From contig DFBQ01000152.1 in NCBI GenBank assembly GCA_002367355.1, forward strand, positions 1 to 9,226: a stretch of DNA of 9,226 bases, written 5' to 3'. Numbering within the stretch: the first letter of the stretch is position 1; every line of letters starts with the position of its first letter. The notes beneath the pieces are model-generated. The model did no database searches. It was not told where the DNA came from and was given only the letters and a program-made list of their open reading frames with translations. Source of the stretch: Deltaproteobacteria bacterium UBA3076. Its GTDB lineage: Bacteria; Desulfobacterota; Dissulfuribacteria; Dissulfuribacterales; UBA3076. Below, in pieces: positions 4,642-9,226 of the stretch. The position numbers and the translations under genes are program-made.

Positions 4642-6810
4642 TCAAACCAGCCAGAGCCTACGTTCAAAGTCTTCGTCAGGTGCGAGGAGCACTATGTAGC
4701 CCTCCCGAGGCCATCTGTCTCCCACCAACTCATTTCTTATTGTTTCAACATAAAAGGTTAATTCATCTTTGGGGTTGGAGTCCAGAAGTGCAAAAGGTAT
4801 TGCCACCTCTGCCAACTCATTCACAGCGCATTTTACACCTGTTTCGCGGAAAACAAGGGCCTTTCCATTTTTTAAAACCCTGAATTTTTCCTTAAGGGGG
4901 TCTATAGACTGGCCGGGGATCAGTTCGATAGTTATTATAGCCTCAGATGAGATGGTTATCCTGAGGCCGAGATCCGGCTCCCAGGCATCAAAGCTCCCCT
5001 CTCTGGGATCTATCCTCAGATAAAGCGATTCAAGATCAAAGCCATAGGCAATCTCAGCCAGCGAACCCGCCCCGGAATGCATGGCCCCCCCCAGGCTTCC
5101 CAAGGTCAGTGATCCTGCACCTCTCCACTCCCAATAGTAGCTCACCCGTCCATCAATTTGGGGGTGTATAAAACACGTTGGTTCAGTAGTAGGTATTGCT
5201 GGTCTTGGAACCCTGATCGGACTTAGCAATTCATCAGGAACTGTCATATTAAGACTATTATAGACCTTTTCGAGATGAGCCCGGAAGAGGTGGTCAAATC
5301 CATAGGCATAATCAGTCTCAAATTGGTCTCCATACCACCAGAACCAGTCACTGCCTTCAGCAGCAAAAATAGATTCCATGGCCATATTCATGGCCTCTTC
5401 AGTTATGTCTTCCTGTTTTTTAGCATTATCGACGGCCTTTCTTGCACGACCCAGGGTTTCCCATGCCCGGTTTTCGTCCTGCCCACCGATCCAGATGCCG
5501 AAATCATGGTTTATCCAAGAACCTGTATATAGCCCCGGCAAGGTGAGTGACGGCGGATGGTCTTCCAGATACTGACCGATGGTCACAAGTTCAAGCATTG
5601 GTTCTTTGATAATTGCATCATATAGGCCTGTCAAGAATGATTCACCGCCGTCCTGGTAATACTCCCAGGGATTTTCTCCATCCAGAATTATAGCAACAAA
5701 AGGGGCACGATCCATTCCCTGAAGGCCGCTACGAATTTTCTTTAGCCTGGAGACAAAGTCAGTGATTGCAGCCTGAGGACGGTTTTTCTGATAAACAAAA
5801 CCTATCAGATCTGAAAGCTTATGGTGCCGAAAGACCATGTCAGTGCGGCAGCCATTTATTTCCACTCTATAAGGCTGAAAAAGACTCTGATGTTCGATTT
5901 TCTCAAGTGAATTGAATAGGATGGCTTCGTCTGTTGCGGTCCAGGAAAACCCGGCTTCTTCAATAAGAGGAATAAGCTCAGGGGCAACAGAGCCCTCTGA
6001 TGGCCAGAGTCCTACAGGGGTCTTTCCTAAAACATCCTTACAATAGCGCCTGCCTTTATCCAGTTGTGTCCCGGCGTCTTCCGGGCAAGTAAATCGCAAA
6101 GGGAGTTTGGTCTTCGGCCTGGGCCTTCTCCCGAAATCCGTATCGATAAGCAGGGGGAGAATAGGATGATAGAATGGGCTGGTACTGATCTCTATCTGTC
6201 CTTCGATCCATTTCGAACTATAACGGGGAATGAGTCCTTTCATGAGTTCAAGATGGAAGTCCAGGAGATCCATCTTTTCTTCTTCGCTGAACAACTGTCC
6301 TTTTTGAAAAAGAGAGCTAATCAAAGGGTGATTTCTTGAGGAAAAGCCGACCCAGGCGAGATTAAACCAGACCTGAAGGTCTAAATAATCCTGGGTTGAG
6401 AATTTTTTTCTCATTTGGGAGGTATAAGATGGACCAAAGTCCCTTCCGCGCAACTCAAGCAGTTGCAGGTACCTCTTATGGGGTTCTACCATAGTGGGCC
6501 ATTGGCAGCTAAAAAAATGTGTCAGGATGAACTCCTGGTCTGAAGGGGAGAGCTCGATGGCAGGACGACGGCTCAATTCCAGGAAGTCGTCGGTTTTGCC
6601 CTGTATATAAGATTGGATTTGGAGAAGAAGGGATGGAACAAGGTTAAAAGTTACCTTTGCCTCCGGCCGGGAATCCAGACACGCTATCATGTCGGAGTAA
6701 GCCTTGACAGCATGGAGCCTGACCCAGGGCATCGCAAAGCGATCCCTTATCGGGTCAAGGTACAGAGGTTGATGCATATGCCAAAGGAAGGCAATATTTA
6801 ACTGCAGCAT
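4642..6810 (-). CDS. glycoside hydrolase family 57 protein (alpha-amylase / glucanotransferase type)
   Basis: This 722-aa retaining alpha-glucan enzyme probably acts on glycogen or maltodextrins in the cytoplasm, as no signal peptide or membrane helix is visible. GH57 motifs appear in order: HMHQP (11-15), a histidine in FYHPILPLL (213-221), LWPSEGSV with the expected nucleophile E272, ILDGENPWE with the expected acid D377, and DWFWWYGDQ (488-496). The catalytic region covers about 1-520. The last 180 residues form a separate, probably beta-rich part after the linker VPRPAIPTTEPT; its fold and role are not recognised, and carbohydrate binding is a guess. The ATG follows directly on the dksA stop codon, so translation is probably coupled. 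galT follows. Whether it hydrolyses, transfers or branches cannot be told from these motifs. Confidence 0.9.
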   Translation of the reverse strand: MLQLNIAFLWHMHQPLYLDPIRDRFAMPWVRLHAVKAYSDMIACLDSRPEAKVTFNLVPSLLLQIQSYIQGKTDDFLELSRRPAIELSPSDQEFILTHFFSCQWPTMVEPHKRYLQLLELRGRDFGPSYTSQMRKKFSTQDYLDLQVWFNLAWVGFSSRNHPLISSLFQKGQLFSEEEKMDLLDFHLELMKGLIPRYSSKWIEGQIEISTSPFYHPILPLLIDTDFGRRPRPKTKLPLRFTCPEDAGTQLDKGRRYCKDVLGKTPVGLWPSEGSVAPELIPLIEEAGFSWTATDEAILFNSLEKIEHQSLFQPYRVEINGCRTDMVFRHHKLSDLIGFVYQKNRPQAAITDFVSRLKKIRSGLQGMDRAPFVAIILDGENPWEYYQDGGESFLTGLYDAIIKEPMLELVTIGQYLEDHPPSLTLPGLYTGSWINHDFGIWIGGQDENRAWETLGRARKAVDNAKKQEDITEEAMNMAMESIFAAEGSDWFWWYGDQFETDYAYGFDHLFRAHLEKVYNSLNMTVPDELLSPIRVPRPAIPTTEPTCFIHPQIDGRVSYYWEWRGAGSLTLGSLGGAMHSGAGSLAEIAYGFDLESLYLRIDPREGSFDAWEPDLGLRITISSEAIITIELIPGQSIDPLKEKFRVLKNGKALVFRETGVKCAVNELAEVAIPFALLDSNPKDELTFYVETIRNELVGDRWPREGYIVLLAPDEDFERRLWLV

Positions 6811-7173
6811 TTATAAGCCTTTGGCCTTTTCCTCCCTCTCCTGTTTGGACTTGCACTCAATGCAAAGGGTTGTGACAGGTCTGGCCGTCAGCCGTTTAGC
6901 CCCTATTTCTTCACCACAATCTTCACAGATGCCATAAGTCCCTTCTTCGATCCTTTCTAAGGCCTTATTGATCTTTTTTATGAGCTTTCTCTCCCTGTCT
7001 CTGATGCGTAGCTCAAAACTACGATCAGATTCTACGGACGCCCGATCTGTTGGGTCAGGAAAGTGGTCGTTCATATCAGTCATCTCTTCCAGGGTCTTGT
7101 CCGCTTCTCCTAAAAGATCATCGAGTTTTTTCTGGAGTAGGCTGCGAAAATATTCCAGTTGGGCCTGTTCCAT
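6811..7173 (-). CDS. dksA: DksA/TraR-family RNA polymerase-binding regulator
   Basis: This 120-aa protein would bind the secondary channel of RNA polymerase and, with ppGpp, retune promoters in the stringent response. It lines up with the C-terminal part of E. coli DksA with a constant offset of 31 residues. The coiled-coil tip motif DPTDRA (D40, D43, A45) matches E. coli D71-x-x-D74-x-A76. The zinc-finger cysteines C83, C86, C104 and C107 match C114, C117, C135 and C138. The segment RDRERKLIKKI is also shared. It lacks the N-terminal ~31 residues of the E. coli protein. The start is supported by AGGAG 9 bases upstream, placed inside the last codons of moaC. Its stop abuts the GH57 ATG. Tip and zinc site are intact, so DksA-type activity is expected. 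Confidence 0.93.
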   Translation of the reverse strand: MEQAQLEYFRSLLQKKLDDLLGEADKTLEEMTDMNDHFPDPTDRASVESDRSFELRIRDRERKLIKKINKALERIEEGTYGICEDCGEEIGAKRLTARPVTTLCIECKSKQEREEKAKGL

Positions 7174-7177
7174 GCTG

Positions 7178-7672
7178 CTATTCTCCTAAGAACTTTCTTT
7201 TCCAGGTTCCGCTTTTTCCACCGGATTTATAATCCAATTGCACTTTTTCAATAGTTATATTTTTCTCTGCTGACTTGCACATATCGTAAATGGTCAGAGC
7301 AGCAACCGAAACTGCGGTTAGTGCCTCCATTTCTACGCCGGTTGCGCCTTTTGCCTTTGCTCGTGCCAAAATTTCTATGGCATTTTTCTCAGGGTTTGGA
7401 AAGAAGTCGATCTCTACTTGTTGCAAAGTTAAAGGATGACAAAGCGGAATCAAGGTTTCCACTTTTTTAGCAGCCATGATCCCAGCTATCCTGGCTACAG
7501 CCAGAACATCACCTTTTGAGGTTTTACCGTCAATAAGAAGGTTAAAGGCATCAGGTCCTATTATTACCCGTCCTGAAGCAACCGCTTCTCTTTGAGTCAT
7601 AGGTTTTGGGCTTACGTCCACCATGTGGGCCCGGCCCTTTGTGTCCAGATGAGAAAAGGAATTCTTGCTCAA
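7178..7672 (-). CDS. moaC: cyclic pyranopterin monophosphate synthase MoaC
   Basis: MoaC converts the MoaA product 3',8-cyclo-7,8-dihydro-GTP to cyclic pyranopterin monophosphate, an early step of molybdenum cofactor synthesis in the cytoplasm. The 164-aa protein has the family signature throughout: [15 protein letters not shown]53 in [23 protein letters not shown] (74-81), [23 protein letters not shown] with D130 and K133 (E. coli D128 and K131), and a C-terminal SGGKSGTW. Translation starts at TTG 7672, overlapping the dnaJ TGA by two bases (TTGA). It is supported by AGGAGG 7 bases upstream and by the family-typical N-terminus. moaA and the other moa genes are not in the window, so moaC is separated from its pathway and carried in an RNA polymerase/chaperone operon. 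Confidence 0.96.
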   Translation of the reverse strand: MSKNSFSHLDTKGRAHMVDVSPKPMTQREAVASGRVIIGPDAFNLLIDGKTSKGDVLAVARIAGIMAAKKVETLIPLCHPLTLQQVEIDFFPNPEKNAIEILARAKAKGATGVEMEALTAVSVAALTIYDMCKSAEKNITIEKVQLDYKSGGKSGTWKRKFLGE

Positions 7673-8808
7673 GACGTCCCCTCCTGACTGGAGTGCCCAT
7701 GTGCTTCGGATCGTCTAAACAGTTTACGGAAGAAGCCGCCTTCTCCTTTTTCTTTTTCGATATCAGCGAATTCCTGAAGCAGGGCACATTGGCGTTCTGT
7801 CAACTTGGTGGGTGTTACAACAGCAACTTCAACTATCTGATCCCCGGCTCCAAATCCTCTAAGATCAGGAATGCCGAGTCCTTTCAGCCTGAAGTGTTCT
7901 CCTGTCTGGGTTCCTGCCGGAATTTTTAAGTTGCGGGGTCCATCCAGTGTGGATACTTCAATTTCGTCTCCCATGGCCGCCTGGACAATAGAAATAGGAA
8001 GGCGACAATATATGTCATTGCCATGACGTTCGAAAAGGTGGTGGGGTTTTACGTGGATTATTATGTATAGATCCCCCCTGGGCCCATCCCTGAGACCGGC
8101 TTCACCCTCCCTCCTCAGGCGCAATCTTGAGCCTGTATCTACACCTGCAGGAATGCGTACCTTTACTTTATGTCGTTCTCGGAGTCTGCCCTTGCCTTGG
8201 CAGGTCTTGCAGGGGTTTGTGATAATGGTTCCGGTTCCGGAACAGTGTGGACAAGTAGATGAGATCCTGAAGAAGCCTTCCGACCTTATTATTTGGCCTC
8301 TTCCCTGGCAAGTAGGACAGGTAGTAGGGTGGCTCCCGGAGGCCATACCTGTTCCCTTACAGATGGAACAGGATTCAAGACGAACTATCTCGATTTCAGT
8401 CTCCGTGCCTCTGGCAGCATCTTCAAAGGAAACCTCCAGGTTGTATCTCAGATCCGCACCCGCCTCCGCCCCCATGGATGCGCCATGTCTTCGGTGAGTA
8501 GCAGAGAAACCAAACAGGTCTTCAAACAGGTCGCCAAAGTTACTAAATATGTCTTGTGGTCCGGAAAAACCTCTGAAGCCTGTCCCGGCTATTCCTTCGT
8601 AACCGTAAAGGTCATAGGTCTGTCTTTTCTCAGGATCTCTGAGCACTTCATAGGCCTCTGCCGCCTCCTTGAAGTGTTCCTCTGCATCTTTATCACCCTG
8701 ATTTTTATCAGGGTGATATTTTAAAGCCAACTTCCGGTAGGCTTTCTTTAGTTCTCCAGATGAGCAGTCTCGGGAGACCCCCAAAATCTCGTAATAGTCT
8801 TTTTTCAT
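7669..8808 (-). CDS. dnaJ: molecular chaperone DnaJ (Hsp40)
   Basis: This co-chaperone delivers unfolded clients to DnaK and stimulates its ATPase. The 379-aa protein is a complete type I DnaJ. It has a J-domain (1-70) with HPD at 32-34, a Gly/Phe region (about 71-117, [15 protein letters not shown]), and a zinc-binding domain with four CxxCxGxG repeats at C147, C164, C186 and C200. C-terminal client-binding domains run to about 335, with a charged tail after that. dnaK and grpE are not beside it. It lies 25 bases after rpoZ and shares its stop region with the moaC start. No strong ribosome site precedes its ATG, so coupling to rpoZ is possible. A perfect 12-bp hairpin lies within the HPD-encoding codons. 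It may be the main DnaJ or a second copy; the window cannot tell. Confidence 0.95.
   Translation of the reverse strand: MKKDYYEILGVSRDCSSGELKKAYRKLALKYHPDKNQGDKDAEEHFKEAAEAYEVLRDPEKRQTYDLYGYEGIAGTGFRGFSGPQDIFSNFGDLFEDLFGFSATHRRHGASMGAEAGADLRYNLEVSFEDAARGTETEIEIVRLESCSICKGTGMASGSHPTTCPTCQGRGQIIRSEGFFRISSTCPHCSGTGTIITNPCKTCQGKGRLRERHKVKVRIPAGVDTGSRLRLRREGEAGLRDGPRGDLYIIIHVKPHHLFERHGNDIYCRLPISIVQAAMGDEIEVSTLDGPRNLKIPAGTQTGEHFRLKGLGIPDLRGFGAGDQIVEVAVVTPTKLTERQCALLQEFADIEKEKGEGGFFRKLFRRSEAHGHSSQEGTS
7680..7685 (-). promoter_or_regulatory. Shine-Dalgarno site supporting the TTG start of moaC
   Basis: On the minus strand AGGAGG is followed by GGACGTC and TTG. This strong site at ideal spacing inside the dnaJ C-terminal codons makes the rare start codon credible. 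Confidence 0.75.
8691..8718 (-). other. perfect 12-bp inverted repeat within dnaJ
   Basis: TATCACCCTGAT (8691-8702) and ATCAGGGTGATA (8707-8718) are exact reverse complements around a 4-base loop. In the dnaJ mRNA this covers nucleotides 91-118, codons 31-40 ([10 protein letters not shown]), with an AAAA loop. A stem of this length and closeness is unlikely by chance in 9 kb, although the conserved HPDKNxGD peptide constrains part of the sequence. Confidence 0.6.
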
Positions 8809-8833
8809 TGATAATGTCTATAAGCGGTCTTTT

Positions 8834-9097
8834 TCAACCTTCTGTCTGATTGGTATCTGTCTGTAATGCTTGGAAAATTCGCTGCTCTTCTGCCTCTCTG
8901 GCCAATTCTTCCAGATTTTCAAATTTTACTTTGTCTTGGGCAATTTCTCTCAATGCCTGGACTATTTCTCTGTTTTTGCATCTGACCAGGGGCTGGGCGC
9001 CCTTGCGCAATTGCTTTACCCTCTCGATCGCAAGGTGTACTAATGCAAAACGGTTAGGCAAATTTTCCAGGCAGTCTTCTATTGTTATTCTCGCCAT
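8834..9097 (-). CDS. rpoZ: DNA-directed RNA polymerase omega subunit
   Basis: Omega helps fold beta' and stabilises RNA polymerase, and in proteobacteria it forms part of ppGpp site 1. The 87-aa product is close to the E. coli length (91). It has the family core [20 protein letters not shown]...[12 protein letters not shown], followed by [15 protein letters not shown] and an acidic tail. The N-terminal MARIT matches the MAR motif that contacts ppGpp in E. coli omega. The start is supported by GGAG 8 bases upstream. It is the first gene of the minus-strand run visible here, with dnaJ 25 bases downstream. spoT and gmk, its frequent partners, are absent downstream; what lies upstream is outside the window. 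Confidence 0.94.
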   Translation of the reverse strand: MARITIEDCLENLPNRFALVHLAIERVKQLRKGAQPLVRCKNREIVQALREIAQDKVKFENLEELAREAEEQRIFQALQTDTNQTEG

Positions 9098-9191
9098 TGT
9101 ATATTCTCCAGTTAAAAAATAGGATATCCTTCATTCATCAATTTACACTTTCTTTAAAAAAACATGCATTATCGAATTGAATGCCGATGTC
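9098..9191 (-). promoter_or_regulatory. upstream region of the rpoZ gene cluster
   Basis: This AT-rich spacer is expected to hold the promoter of the minus-strand cluster, yet no hexamer pair with proper spacing stands out. It contains a 10-bp perfect palindrome AGGATATCCT at 9121-9130, 24-33 bases before the start codon, which could be an operator or chance. Confidence 0.3.
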
Positions 9192-9219
9192 GAAACTGGA
9201 AATTTGAAACTTGAAATTG
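9192..9219. repeat. four tandem 7-bp repeats GAAAYTK
   Basis: GAAACTG, GAAATTT, GAAACTT and GAAATTG follow each other without gaps (28 bases), and the array may continue past the window as GGAAAAA. It lies about 95 bases upstream of rpoZ. Confidence 0.6.
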
Positions 9220-9226
9220 GGAAAAA

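Noticed and set aside
8348..8372. CCTGTTCC/GGAACAGG 8-bp inverted repeat in dnaJ
   Set aside because: A stem of this length with a 9-base loop is expected by chance in 9 kb and has no supporting context.
8063..8724. Two plus-strand ORFs of 143-144 aa
   Set aside because: They are antisense to dnaJ, lie opposite its zinc-finger and J-domain codons, and are low in recognisable protein character.

Overview
The window reads as a chromosomal segment of a Desulfobacterota (former Deltaproteobacteria) type bacterium. This rests on the rpoZ-dnaJ-moaC-dksA gene run, the sigma-54 and two-component style of the regulators, a GH57 enzyme beside a galT, and a dispersed TCATTCCCGC...GCGGGAATCCAG palindrome at the left edge. 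The assignment is an inference from protein character and has not been tested by a search. All recognised genes are intact, and no rRNA, tRNA, CRISPR array or insertion sequence was seen.

Left part, + strand (1-3119). A 376-base AT-rich leader holds a REP-like palindrome, a short GC hairpin, a possible sigma-70 promoter and a doubtful 48-codon ORF. It precedes a sigma-54 activator (377-1462) with no N-terminal sensory domain, only AAA+ and Fis-type HTH. A perfect 15-bp hairpin follows as its terminator. Next comes a GG-N10-GC sigma-54 promoter candidate, then a PilZ-PAS-histidine-kinase-like protein. This protein keeps the c-di-GMP binding signature but has lost the phospho-acceptor histidine and the ATP-binding boxes. 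The two genes look like a small regulatory module: the activator may drive the pseudokinase gene, and the pseudokinase may feed c-di-GMP information back.

Right part, - strand (9097 down to 3149). Seven genes are packed head to tail: rpoZ (RNA polymerase omega), dnaJ, moaC (molybdopterin biosynthesis), dksA (ppGpp cofactor of RNA polymerase), a cytoplasmic GH57 alpha-glucan enzyme, galT (hexose-1-phosphate uridylyltransferase) and a single-domain response regulator. Gaps run from a 3-base overlap to about 66 bases, so most are probably co-transcribed. The set joins stringent-response parts of RNA polymerase (omega and DksA) with a chaperone, a cofactor enzyme and storage-glucan/sugar-nucleotide enzymes. 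The response regulator converges on the pseudokinase gene with 29 bases between stop codons.

Three start codons were reassigned or decided from Shine-Dalgarno sites: GTG 1668 for the PilZ protein, TTG 7672 for moaC, and ATG 4576 for galT. The most interesting points are the PilZ-PAS-pseudokinase with its sigma-54 promoter and neighbouring dyad, and a perfect 12-bp hairpin inside dnaJ that spans the HPD codons.
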